Part shown: positions 1 through 6,951 of the stretch, piece by piece | Layout of the letters: the number at the start of each line of letters is the position of its first letter | How positions within the stretch are numbered: position 1 is the stretch's first letter | Origin: Treponema sp. | GTDB taxonomy: Bacteria; Spirochaetota; Spirochaetia; Treponematales; Treponemataceae | DNA: 14,189 bases | Direction of reading: 5' to 3' | Assembly: GCA_016282455.1 (NCBI GenBank) | Contig: JAEEKM010000204.1 | Location: 1 to 14,189 of the forward strand | Translations under genes and position numbers: made by a program | The notes under the pieces: generated by a model | What the model saw: the letters and a program-made list of their open reading frames with translations, nothing else | Told to the model about the DNA's origin: nothing | The model's database searches: none

Positions 1-1
1 T

Positions 2-2260
2 ACTAAAGATGAACCGTACGCATTATGTTTTTATCTCTACAACATATTTGAAGACATAACTAATACTTCAATAATGAATGATGATGAAAACGTAATAAAA
101 TGTTTCTTGAAATATACAAAGACACTCAATAAAACTGAACGTCTTGGAAAAGTCTTGGACTTCCAGATAAACAAACTTGTAGAACAGAAAATCTTAAAAC
201 CTCTCACAGTTCCAGTCAATGAAGAAATGTGTTTTGATGATGGCGATATTCCATATTGTTTTGAGCAGGATAAAAAAATCGACCGTGCCATGAGGCGTTA
301 TGATGATGTTGATGAAACCTTAATTAATCTGCTTAGAGTTTTGTATTGCACTGAAAAACCTGTCTTTTCTTCAATTATAAATTCAACAATTTTCAGCAAT
401 GGCTCTGATTATTCACTAAGGACCACATTAAAACTCTCTAGCAAACTTGAAAATGCCATTTTTGATATTTCAAAGACACATTTTCTCATGGACCAAGTAC
501 AGCTTAATGAAAACGAAGCCCGCTACATTCTTTTGAAATCTCGTTTTGATACTATTGAAGATTTACGTACTATTGCGCGTTCTTATGAAAATGAAGTAAA
601 AGCATTAACTGCAGAAATGATAGGCGTATCCCCAACGAAACTTAAATACATGCTCCGTAATGACCAGAAAATCAAAATATATGGATTTGTTGATGAAGAA
701 GGTTACTATGATTCATGCGTAAATGACTGTATTGAAGAACAGAGCATTGAGTCTTATTTCAGTGACTTGTTAAAACCTCTGGACTGCAGTGATGCTTATA
801 AACTCGACAGTTTTTCTGTTAAGGAGGAATCTGTTGAAATATGTACAGATTTATTGAATGGAAATAATCCTGTTTCTATTCTTTTTTATGGAAAGCCTGG
901 AAGTGGTAAAACCGAACTTGCAAAAGCAATCTGTAAAAATACTGGAAAACAGATATATGTTTTCAAGAACGAGGCAGAAACAAACATTCGTAAAAATGTT
1001 TTAGGTCGTCTTGTTTGTCTTCTTTCAATGGAGCGACAGGATTCAATTCTGATTGTTGACGAGGCTGACAGTCTTTTGAAAACTATTGAATTCTCATTTT
1101 TTGGAAGTTATCCATCAGAAACAAAGGGAACAGTTAATAAAATGCTGGAAAATAATAAGGATAAAGTTATCTATATTATAAACCATCAGCAGCAAATTGA
1201 TGAATCAACCCGCCGACGTTTTATCTTCAGTATAAAGTTTGAAGATATGCCTAGTACAATGCTCCACTCCATTGCAGAAAGTAAGATTGCTGCTATGAAT
1301 ATTCCAGATGAAAATAAAGTTCAGGTACTTTCATTATTGGATAAATATCATCTGACAGGACAAAGTGTTGATAACATTATAAAAACAATCGAAGGAATGT
1401 CTTGCAAAGAAGAAGACATTCTCCTGAAAAAAGTTGAGATTGTAATGAAAGAAAATGCAATTCTTCTTCACGGAAAGGCAAAAATGCGTGATACCGTAAA
1501 GACAGAATACGATCCGAACGTTTTAAATGCATCAATGAATCCCCTTAGAATTGTTGAAATGGTTCAGAACGCAGCCAAATTTGCAGAAAAAAACAAAGGT
1601 ACCGAAAGTGGAATCAGAATGCTTTTTTATGGTTTAAGTGGTACTGGGAAAACTGAACTTGCACGCTACATTTCAGAAAAACTCGGTAAGCGTATTCTCT
1701 TAAAGCGTGCCAGTGATATTTTTGGAATGTTTGTGGGACAGAATGAAAAGAATATCAGGGATGCCTTTGCTGAGGCAGAAAATACAGATTCTATCCTTCT
1801 TTTTGATGAAGCCGATAGTTTTTTTGCAGACAGAAACCAGGCTCAGCGCAGTTGGGAACGTTCTACGGTAAATGAATTCCTTACTCAGATGGAAGAGTTT
1901 TCCGGAATTCTTATCTGTACTACAAACTTAAGAAATATAATGGATCCCGCAATGCAGCGCAGATTCCATATGCTCGTTGAGTTTAAGCCAATGAAATTTG
2001 ATGGAATCAAAATTATGGCAGACAGATATTTCCCGGCCTATCATCTTTCAAATAAACAGATTGAAGAATTGGAAGATATGGAAAGCGTTACTCCTGGTGA
2101 TTTTGGTTCCCTTTCCAGCCGCATTCGCTTCATGAATCCTGATGATGTAAATTCCGACTATATTCTTGAAGAACTCAAAAAACTTCAGACTGAAAAAAAG
2201 AATCAGTGGAATGCAGAAACTAATTCAAGTAAAGGCAAAATTGGATTTCATGTAGATTAA
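2..2260 (+). CDS. Double-AAA family ATPase, 5' end beyond window
   Basis: The frame is open from base 2, and the 24 codons before the first ATG (74) read like ordinary protein, so I treat the gene as truncated by the window edge rather than starting at 74. Numbered from that ATG, the first AAA module has Walker A GKPGSGKT (273-280) and Walker B with DEAD at 329-332. The second, better conserved module has GLSGTGKT (520-527), DEAD at 578-581, an AQRSWE motif, sensor-1 ICTTN and an arginine-finger segment MDPAMQRRF. The AQRSWE-type second module matches a widespread bacterial family with two AAA domains after a helical, winged-helix-like N-terminal region; its function is not settled. The first module is shorter between its Walker motifs and may be less active. 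It probably remodels a protein partner in the cytoplasm. Gene 2275-2808 follows after 14 nt in the same operon. Base composition is more AT-rich than the housekeeping genes to the right. Confidence 0.85.
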   Translation, partial: TKDEPYALCFYLYNIFEDITNTSIMNDDENVIKCFLKYTKTLNKTERLGKVLDFQINKLVEQKILKPLTVPVNEEMCFDDGDIPYCFEQDKKIDRAMRRYDDVDETLINLLRVLYCTEKPVFSSIINSTIFSNGSDYSLRTTLKLSSKLENAIFDISKTHFLMDQVQLNENEARYILLKSRFDTIEDLRTIARSYENEVKALTAEMIGVSPTKLKYMLRNDQKIKIYGFVDEEGYYDSCVNDCIEEQSIESYFSDLLKPLDCSDAYKLDSFSVKEESVEICTDLLNGNNPVSILFYGKPGSGKTELAKAICKNTGKQIYVFKNEAETNIRKNVLGRLVCLLSMERQDSILIVDEADSLLKTIEFSFFGSYPSETKGTVNKMLENNKDKVIYIINHQQQIDESTRRRFIFSIKFEDMPSTMLHSIAESKIAAMNIPDENKVQVLSLLDKYHLTGQSVDNIIKTIEGMSCKEEDILLKKVEIVMKENAILLHGKAKMRDTVKTEYDPNVLNASMNPLRIVEMVQNAAKFAEKNKGTESGIRMLFYGLSGTGKTELARYISEKLGKRILLKRASDIFGMFVGQNEKNIRDAFAEAENTDSILLFDEADSFFADRNQAQRSWERSTVNEFLTQMEEFSGILICTTNLRNIMDPAMQRRFHMLVEFKPMKFDGIKIMADRYFPAYHLSNKQIEELEDMESVTPGDFGSLSSRIRFMNPDDVNSDYILEELKKLQTEKKNQWNAETNSSKGKIGFHVD

Positions 2261-2274
2261 AAGGAGACACTTTT

Positions 2275-2808
2275 ATGGAAAAGACCTATGGAAGTTTTGA
2301 ATTAACACAGGAAGGAATCTCTTTACATGTTAATTGGGACAAGAAAGATTATGAAGTCATCGCAAATATCGGTAGACTGCAATTAAAAGAATATTGCCAC
2401 ATGATGTTCATGTGCCCTAGAATTTATACGGAGGAAGATGTTCGGAAAAGATGCATTGACTTAATACCGGTTTTTCTTAATGCATATAAAGCCATAACAG
2501 AAAACACAGAAATTTTCAGTAAAAAGAAAGAAGAATACCTGAATATTAAAACAGAAGCCGATGCTATTATTAATGACTTGAATGCAAAAAGACGTGAATA
2601 TAAACAGCAGTTGAAAAACGGCACTCTTTCAAAAAAAGATTATGATTCGAGGTTTGCAGAAATTAAAAGACAGAAAGATGATTTATTCTTTAAGTCTTAT
2701 AATTATCTAAGGGATACTGCAAGAGAACTTAGTTCGTCCTATTGTTGCAGTTCTTCCATTGTTTATAACTATATTAAAGAATCCTGGAATTTAGAGGAGG
2801 AAAAGTAA
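2275..2808 (+). CDS. Hypothetical coiled-coil protein, partner of the AAA ATPase
   Basis: A 177-residue soluble protein without signal peptide or membrane segment. I do not recognise the family. The ATG at 2275 follows an AAGGAG ribosome-binding site at normal spacing, 14 nt after the ATPase stop, so the two are almost certainly co-transcribed. Residues 1-60 look like a small globular domain. Residues of about 75-145 are rich in Lys, Glu and Arg with heptad-like spacing and should form a coiled coil. A CC pair lies near the C-terminus (YCCSSS). The context suggests an adaptor or substrate of the AAA ATPase, but that is inference from adjacency only. Confidence 0.75.
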   Translation: MEKTYGSFELTQEGISLHVNWDKKDYEVIANIGRLQLKEYCHMMFMCPRIYTEEDVRKRCIDLIPVFLNAYKAITENTEIFSKKKEEYLNIKTEADAIINDLNAKRREYKQQLKNGTLSKKDYDSRFAEIKRQKDDLFFKSYNYLRDTARELSSSYCCSSSIVYNYIKESWNLEEEK

Positions 2809-2886
2809 ATGAATATTTTAAGAATATACGTACATCTTATTCTTCAAGAAGCGAAATATCCAAACCACGCTTCTTTGCAAGCTTAA
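2794..2886 (+). pseudogene. Ribosome-binding site and 25-codon remnant of a third operon gene
   Basis: A near-perfect ribosome-binding site GAGGAGG (2794-2800) lies 8 nt before an ATG at 2809 that directly follows the TAA of the upstream gene. The frame MNILRIYV... continues only to a TAA at 2884-2886. From about codon 10 onward it is simply the antisense of the toxin remnant on the other strand. The strong initiation signal suggests that a full-length third gene once began here and lost all but its first codons. A genuine 25-residue peptide is possible but less likely. Confidence 0.45.
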
Positions 2887-2929
2887 AACTTGACTTGAAT
2901 TGCGAAGTTTTCTTTAAAATACATTTCAT
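2837..2929 (-). pseudogene. Truncated YafQ/RelE-type toxin
   Basis: Read on the minus strand from the ATG at 2929, the frame gives 30 residues: MKCILKKTSQFKSSFKLAKK followed by RGLDISLLEE, then TAA. The pattern TSxFKxxxKLAKKRGxDxSxLEE is the characteristic N-terminus of YafQ-family mRNA-interferase toxins, which normally run to about 90 residues. The core strands and catalytic His residues are missing, so no active toxin can be made. The start overlaps the stop of the antitoxin remnant (TAATG), as in intact modules. The family assignment is from memory of the motif. Confidence 0.6.
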
Positions 2930-2982
2930 TACTCGCAATCCTCAAAAAGTTCTTTAGCACTTGTATAAGATTTTATGCGCAG
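2929..2982 (-). pseudogene. C-terminal tail of a RelB/DinJ-like antitoxin
   Basis: The frame ending in TAA at 2931-2929 reads LRIKSYTSAKELFEDCE, resembling the C-terminal toxin-binding tail of RelB/DinJ antitoxins (a short YTSAKELFE-type helix). Its last base pair overlaps the toxin ATG as TAATG, the usual translational coupling. Upstream, the frame soon runs into the end of the neighbouring lipoprotein gene in a different frame and then a TGA, so the DNA-binding N-terminus is absent. The assignment rests mainly on its position next to the toxin remnant. Confidence 0.4.
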
Positions 2983-2986
2983 AATG

Positions 2987-3586
2987 CTATTTTTTCTCCA
3001 CAAACCCCTCAATTCCAATCACTACACGCCCGGAATTTCCACCCAGATCCTTTTCCATCAAAATACTGAATGTATCATATGACAAAATATATGGTCGCGT
3101 CTGGCAGAACTCAAATTCCGTTTTACTGTAATAAGACTCAGGATGATTTTTATAAGAAGCAAAATCATCCTCCATGTTTTTTTCAATATCTACATAGACA
3201 TTTTCAATCAAAAAGCAGGAAGCCTCATAGTCCTCCTTAAAAACCTGCACATAGTGTTCCCATTCCTCTTCACTTGTGTTTGATTCTGTCTTACCATCTA
3301 ATTCCACAAGAGTGTAATCAATAACCTTTCCACCACTTACAGTTACATGAACAACATGGTTCCAAAGGGGAGAAGCCGCCTGTTCAGAATAATAATGTTT
3401 GAAAGAATAAGTGTAGCTATAGTCTTCTATTCCCGCTTCTTGCCACAGAAGTTTATGTTCCTCAAAACTTTCCTTATCAACAAAGAGCCCGGGTTCATGG
3501 GGCATCTTATAGAAAAAGTCCGGTCCGCAGGAAAAAATAAAGAGCATAGACAAACCGATTAAAATGCTTGATACAACTTTTTTCAT
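2987..3586 (-). CDS. Lipoprotein, DUF6174-like
   Basis: The ATG at 3586 is preferred over the in-frame ATG at 3595, because an AAAGGA ribosome-binding site overlaps the latter and sits about 9 nt before 3586. The resulting 199-residue protein starts with a lipoprotein signal peptide: KK, a hydrophobic stretch, then FIFSC with the modified Cys at residue 20. The mature part contains WQEAGIEDYSYTYSF followed by a beta strand pair and a later LSYDTFSIL segment. This layout is reminiscent of DUF6174 proteins, whose function is unknown; the assignment is tentative. It is expected to be anchored to a membrane and face the periplasm or surface. It is divergent from the YD-repeat protein gene, and the shared 141-nt gap holds a promoter for each. 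Confidence 0.75.
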   Translation of the reverse strand: MKKVVSSILIGLSMLFIFSCGPDFFYKMPHEPGLFVDKESFEEHKLLWQEAGIEDYSYTYSFKHYYSEQAASPLWNHVVHVTVSGGKVIDYTLVELDGKTESNTSEEEWEHYVQVFKEDYEASCFLIENVYVDIEKNMEDDFASYKNHPESYYSKTEFEFCQTRPYILSYDTFSILMEKDLGGNSGRVVIGIEGFVEKK

Positions 3587-3607
3587 AGAAACCATCCTTT
3601 GCTATTT

Positions 3608-3636
3608 ATTGTCATATATAAAACGCAATTTGACAA
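3608..3636 (-). promoter_or_regulatory. Probable sigma-70 promoter of the lipoprotein gene
   Basis: On the minus strand TTGTCA (3636-3631) and GACAAT (3613-3608) are separated by 17 nt, about 20 nt upstream of the ATG at 3586 and before its ribosome-binding site. The -35 matches 5 of 6 and the -10 matches 4 of 6 consensus bases. Confidence 0.5.
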
Positions 3637-3673
3637 GGTATCTGGTTTTCTGTTTTTGAAGTCTCCCTTTAAT

Positions 3674-3702
3674 TTGCATTTTTTCCAAAATCCATCTATA
3701 CT
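3674..3702 (+). promoter_or_regulatory. Probable sigma-70 promoter of the YD-repeat gene
   Basis: TTGCAT (3674-3679) and TATACT (3697-3702) are separated by exactly 17 nt. A start near 3709 would give a leader of roughly 20 nt containing the AAGGAG ribosome-binding site (3717-3722) for the ATG at 3728. Confidence 0.65.
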
Positions 3703-3727
3703 ATCTTCACAAAAAAAAGGAGTCCCC

Positions 3728-5500
3728 ATGAAAAAACAAATCCCAACACTCATTTTCTTTTCAGCCCTAATCCTTGCACCATGCTTTTCCCAGAACAAAA
3801 ATGAAGAGTTCCCCAAAAGAATCCAGGAGCAGCTTCAATTAAAAAAACAGGAAATAGACACAGAAGCCAAACTCACTGATGTAGTATTCCGCCAGATGGA
3901 ACACTATGTTTTTGACGAAGAAGGAAGAGAAATTTTTTACGAAGACTTAAGTTCAAAAGACGGCTTCCCGGTTTTTGACGAGAGGAACAGGAACACCATA
4001 AGCTTTATCATAAACGACAAAAGCCGCACAAGCACTTATGACAAAATGGGAAACAAAACTTCCAGCCTCATTGAACGCTACGGAAAAGACCCCATAAAGT
4101 GGCAGAGGGACTATGACAAAAACAATAAACTCATTCATTCCAAAGGTCACCCTGATGACAAAAGATTAAGCGAAGTATGGTATGACTCCGAAGGAAGAGA
4201 AATTCACACCATCAATTCAGACGGAGAAGAAGAATGGTTTACTTTTGACAAAGAAGGCCGCATCATCTCAGAAAAAAAAAGAAACTCAAAAGATTCTCCA
4301 ATAAATGAAACCAAAAGAAAATATGACAAAAACGGAAATCTTCTTTCAGCGGTCGTAAAATCAGGAAATGAAGTTGAATCATCAATCACAAACAAATACG
4401 ACAAAAACGGAAAGCTCCTTTATTCAATAGAAAAAGACTACGACTCCATAATGGAATCAAAATACACTTACAATAAAAACGGACTCATCATAAACTCCTC
4501 AGCAGAGCGCCGCTACTACGAAGATGATACATACAAAGAACTGCTTGAAGAAACAGAAAGAACAAGTGCAGAATACTTCTACGATGAAAAAGGATTGCTC
4601 GTAAAAAAATCAGAAATCTTTTCTATAGAAAATTGCCCTGAGGAAGACGGACATGCAGAAAGCACTTACACTTACAATGAAGAAGGAAAACTCATTTCCG
4701 AAGTGGTGAGCGCTTTTTTTACAAACACACCTGAAGATAATTTTGTATATGAGAAAAATTATTATTACAAAGAAAACGGCAACTGGGGCTACACAACAAA
4801 CAGAGGTGAATTCTTTGAGTTCTACCCTGACGGAAAAAAAGCAATAGAAACAGAAAATGAAAGAAGTACCTACTGGTATGACACAGAAGGAAGAGAAATT
4901 CACTGGCAGATAAAAAAAGACGGAATTCTCGACCACGAATACTTTTACACTTATGATGCATTTGGAGAAAAATGCAACGTAAAAGGTTTCAGCTACGACA
5001 AGGAAGGAAAGCTTGAATCAGAACTTGAGTACATAACAGAAAGGGACAGCGAAGGAAGAGAAATTCATTACAAATCTACTAATACAAGAAAAAACTCCGA
5101 CGAAAATCGAGAGCGATGGTCTGAGTATGACAGTCACGGAAACCAGATTTACTATAAAGCGACTCGTCCCGAATATGATGACTATATCTGGAAGTGTGAA
5201 TACCAGTACGACGAAAAGGGCAACGTAACTTTTTACAAAGACTCAGAAAAAAAGAAATGGGTAAAGTACGATGAACATTCCTTCCCGACATATTTAAAAC
5301 TCAAGTCCTATCATGCAGGGGGATTTTTCACCTACAACGACAAGGCGTTTTACACGGAGTTTTTCTTTATAAACAAATACACCTTCCACAAAAACGGAAA
5401 AGTTAAAGAATGCATGCGCTATTATTTTGAAAATCCAAACTACCACCAGAACGGAGACTACGAACTGGTTCTTGAACGCCAGCCAAACGTAGAAGATTAA
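3728..5500 (+). CDS. Secreted YD/RHS-type repeat protein
   Basis: The start at 3728 (MKKQIPTL) is chosen over the open frame upstream because AAGGAG lies 5 nt before it and a good promoter before that. It encodes 590 residues. Residues 1-22 form a signal peptide (hydrophobic core, then LAPCFSQ). Cys19 could be lipidated only under the relaxed spirochaete lipobox rules; otherwise signal peptidase I would cut near Ser21. The rest is a run of about 18 units of the form YDxxGxxI/L with variable spacers, for example YDKNGKLLYS, YDKEGKLES and four copies of EGREI. This is the YD/RHS-like beta-hairpin repeat found in surface proteins and RHS toxins. No toxin tip or RHS core is evident, so it is probably a standalone extracytoplasmic repeat protein of unknown ligand. 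Confidence 0.8.
   Translation: MKKQIPTLIFFSALILAPCFSQNKNEEFPKRIQEQLQLKKQEIDTEAKLTDVVFRQMEHYVFDEEGREIFYEDLSSKDGFPVFDERNRNTISFIINDKSRTSTYDKMGNKTSSLIERYGKDPIKWQRDYDKNNKLIHSKGHPDDKRLSEVWYDSEGREIHTINSDGEEEWFTFDKEGRIISEKKRNSKDSPINETKRKYDKNGNLLSAVVKSGNEVESSITNKYDKNGKLLYSIEKDYDSIMESKYTYNKNGLIINSSAERRYYEDDTYKELLEETERTSAEYFYDEKGLLVKKSEIFSIENCPEEDGHAESTYTYNEEGKLISEVVSAFFTNTPEDNFVYEKNYYYKENGNWGYTTNRGEFFEFYPDGKKAIETENERSTYWYDTEGREIHWQIKKDGILDHEYFYTYDAFGEKCNVKGFSYDKEGKLESELEYITERDSEGREIHYKSTNTRKNSDENRERWSEYDSHGNQIYYKATRPEYDDYIWKCEYQYDEKGNVTFYKDSEKKKWVKYDEHSFPTYLKLKSYHAGGFFTYNDKAFYTEFFFINKYTFHKNGKVKECMRYYFENPNYHQNGDYELVLERQPNVED
3920..5065 (+). repeat. Four exact 15-bp repeats within the YD-repeat gene
   Basis: GAAGGAAGAGAAATT occurs exactly at 3920-3934, 4190-4204, 4886-4900 and 5051-5065. 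Each copy encodes EGREI in the same frame, marking recently duplicated or homogenised repeat units within an otherwise diverged array. The coordinates given span the first to the last copy. Confidence 0.9.
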
Positions 5501-5508
5501 AACTAAGT

Positions 5509-6183
5509 TTATCTTACCCAGCCTGCATCTACATTTAACAGGACCCCGTTTAAGTTTTTGTTTTGTAAAAGATGCAGGCCTTCTTCTGCAACTTCCAGAG
5601 AGGAAAGTTCTCTTGCGTCACCAGGAGCATTGCGGGTAAAACCAGGAAGAATTGCATTGCAGGTAATTCCATACTGAGCATATTTTTGCGCCAGGCTTTT
5701 TACTAAAACTGAAAGTCCTGTCTTTGCACCACAGTAAGCGGCATTGGTTAAAGCAGGGCGAACGTTTTCAGTTCTTGTTCCTCCAAACAAAAGTATGCGG
5801 CCGAATTTTCTTTCCATCATGCCAGGCAGAACCCGGCTCAAAAGCATTCCGGGGAGTGCATAGTCAAGCAGGGCAATTTTTTTCCATTCCTCATCTTTCA
5901 TTTCATGAAGATCTTTTTGCAAAAAGGGACCGTAGCAGACGGAGAGAATGTCACATTCTTTAAGGGCTTTATCAAAATCAGGGTCAGAAAAAATAGAAAA
6001 ATCCAGAGAATCAAAATCTGTAGGGAAAAATTTATTTACGGTAAAAGAAGGCTCATGACGGCCAGTGCAAAAAACCCTGCAGTCATTTTTTAAGAGGAGT
6101 TTAGAAAGCTCACCGCCTATGCTTGAAGTACCGCCAATCACAAGGGCATTTTTTTTACAAAGTGAATTTTTCTTTTCTTCCAT
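5509..6183 (-). CDS. Short-chain dehydrogenase/reductase (SDR)
   Basis: A 224-residue Rossmann-fold oxidoreductase using NAD(P). The N-terminal nucleotide-binding loop is GGTSSIGG (residues 17-24), a variant of TGxxxGIG in which the second Gly is Ser. The catalytic Tyr and Lys are present in YCGAK, and the C-terminal substrate-loop region has AILPGFTRNAPGD. The catalytic Ser expected 13 residues before the Tyr is replaced in FGGTRTEN, where only Thr residues are near, so activity may be altered. The substrate cannot be read from the sequence. An upstream in-frame TTG at 6201 exists, but the ATG at 6183 fits better: a TACAAT hexamer lies 6 nt before it, and neither start has a ribosome-binding site. 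It converges with the YD-repeat gene (8-nt gap) and diverges from trmJ. Confidence 0.8.
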   Translation of the reverse strand: MEEKKNSLCKKNALVIGGTSSIGGELSKLLLKNDCRVFCTGRHEPSFTVNKFFPTDFDSLDFSIFSDPDFDKALKECDILSVCYGPFLQKDLHEMKDEEWKKIALLDYALPGMLLSRVLPGMMERKFGRILLFGGTRTENVRPALTNAAYCGAKTGLSVLVKSLAQKYAQYGITCNAILPGFTRNAPGDARELSSLEVAEEGLHLLQNKNLNGVLLNVDAGWVR

Positions 6184-6195
6184 ATCCGTATTGTA
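6184..6195 (-). promoter_or_regulatory. Possible -10 element directly before the SDR start
   Basis: TACAAT (6195-6190, minus) is followed by six bases and then the ATG at 6183. The expected transcription start falls on or next to the A of the ATG, and no ribosome-binding site is present, so a leaderless mRNA is plausible. The -35 is weak (TGTACA at 19-nt spacing is the best seen). Confidence 0.4.
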
Positions 6196-6216
6196 GCGCA
6201 AAGAAGAAAAATTGTG

Positions 6217-6228
6217 TACATTAGAGGC
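6217..6228 (+). promoter_or_regulatory. Possible -10 element directly before the trmJ start
   Basis: TACATT (6217-6222) is followed by AGAGGC and then the ATG at 6229. GAGG is only one base from the ATG, too close for a normal ribosome-binding site. This is the same 6-nt geometry as before the SDR gene opposite. The only -35-like match, TTGTAG at 6191, has a 20-nt spacer, so support is moderate. Confidence 0.35.
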
Positions 6229-6948
6229 ATGAATCTGGACAACGTGGTTATTATTTTAAGTCACCCGGAAGAAAGCCGGAATATTGGTGCCGTGTGCCGC
6301 GGTATGGCAAACAACAATCTTCATACTCTGCGCATTGTGGGTAAGCGGGAAGAATTTGACGACACAAGAGTTCGCATTCTTGCCATTCACGCCGCCTACA
6401 TCTGGGACAATGCACAGTTTTACGATAGCATTACACAAGCAAGTGCAGACTGTGTCTGTGCCGCAGGAACCACAAGACGCCGTGGAAAAAAACGCAAGGG
6501 TAAACTTCTTCTTCCCGAAGAGTTCACTGATTTTGCCGAAAGGTGCGACGGAAAAGTAGCAGTTGTTTTTGGAAACGAGCGGACAGGTCTTACAGACGAA
6601 GAACTTCTTGAATGCACAATGGGAGTGACCATTCCTTCCAGCGACGAATTTGCTTCCCTTAATTTAAGTCATGCAGTGCAGATAATTGCCTACCACCTTT
6701 TCCGTTCTACACAAAAAGATTTTAAAGGATACACACCGGTTCCACTTGAACGCCTTGACTCAACTGTTACTTCCATTGCAGACAACCTGCAGCGCATAGG
6801 ATTTTTTTCACGAACAGGCCGGCCTGACATGGAACAGTTCTGGAGGAACATCCTCTCCCGTGCGGCCCTTAGCGAAGGGGAAGCCCAGTACATAGAAAAA
6901 ATTTTTGACAAAGCCGCAGGTCTTGCCACGAAAGGTAAAGAAGAGTAG
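6229..6948 (+). CDS. trmJ: TrmJ-type tRNA (Nm32) 2'-O-methyltransferase, SpoU/TrmH family
   Basis: A 239-residue SPOUT-fold enzyme, the usual length for TrmJ, which methylates the 2'-O of nucleotide 32 in tRNA with S-adenosylmethionine. All three family motifs are visible: NIGAVCR (Asn18 to the catalytic Arg24), the knot strand FGNERTGL (Gly115-Leu121), and SLNLSHAVQI (Leu144-Ser147 core) that forms the cofactor-binding loop. The C-terminal roughly 70 residues form the helical extension typical of TrmJ. A GTG at 6214 is in frame, but the ATG at 6229 (MNLDNVVIIL) gives the family's normal N-terminus. It converges with the sigma-54 activator gene with only 3 nt between stop codons. Other SpoU methyltransferases are possible, but TrmJ fits best. 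Confidence 0.85.
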   Translation: MNLDNVVIILSHPEESRNIGAVCRGMANNNLHTLRIVGKREEFDDTRVRILAIHAAYIWDNAQFYDSITQASADCVCAAGTTRRRGKKRKGKLLLPEEFTDFAERCDGKVAVVFGNERTGLTDEELLECTMGVTIPSSDEFASLNLSHAVQIIAYHLFRSTQKDFKGYTPVPLERLDSTVTSIADNLQRIGFFSRTGRPDMEQFWRNILSRAALSEGEAQYIEKIFDKAAGLATKGKEE

Positions 6949-6951
6949 TCC

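Noticed and set aside
2860..2925. Inverted repeat-like CTTCTTTGCAA and TTGCGAAG segments considered as an attachment site or terminator
   Set aside because: The match is imperfect, the arms are far apart, and both lie inside the coding frame of the toxin remnant, which explains the sequence better.
3599..3727. Upstream in-frame extension of the YD-repeat protein from an ATG at 3599
   Set aside because: It would place the signal peptide 43 residues inside the protein and translate through a good promoter and the AAGGAG site that serves the ATG at 3728.
3583..3816. Minus-strand open frame covering the divergent promoter region
   Set aside because: It runs antisense over the signal peptide of the YD-repeat protein and both promoters, with no ribosome-binding site or recognisable domain.
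5493..5515. AT-rich imperfect hairpin between the converging YD-repeat and SDR genes, a possible terminator
   Set aside because: The stem has two bulges and almost no GC pairs, and there is no clear T run, so chance pairing is as likely.
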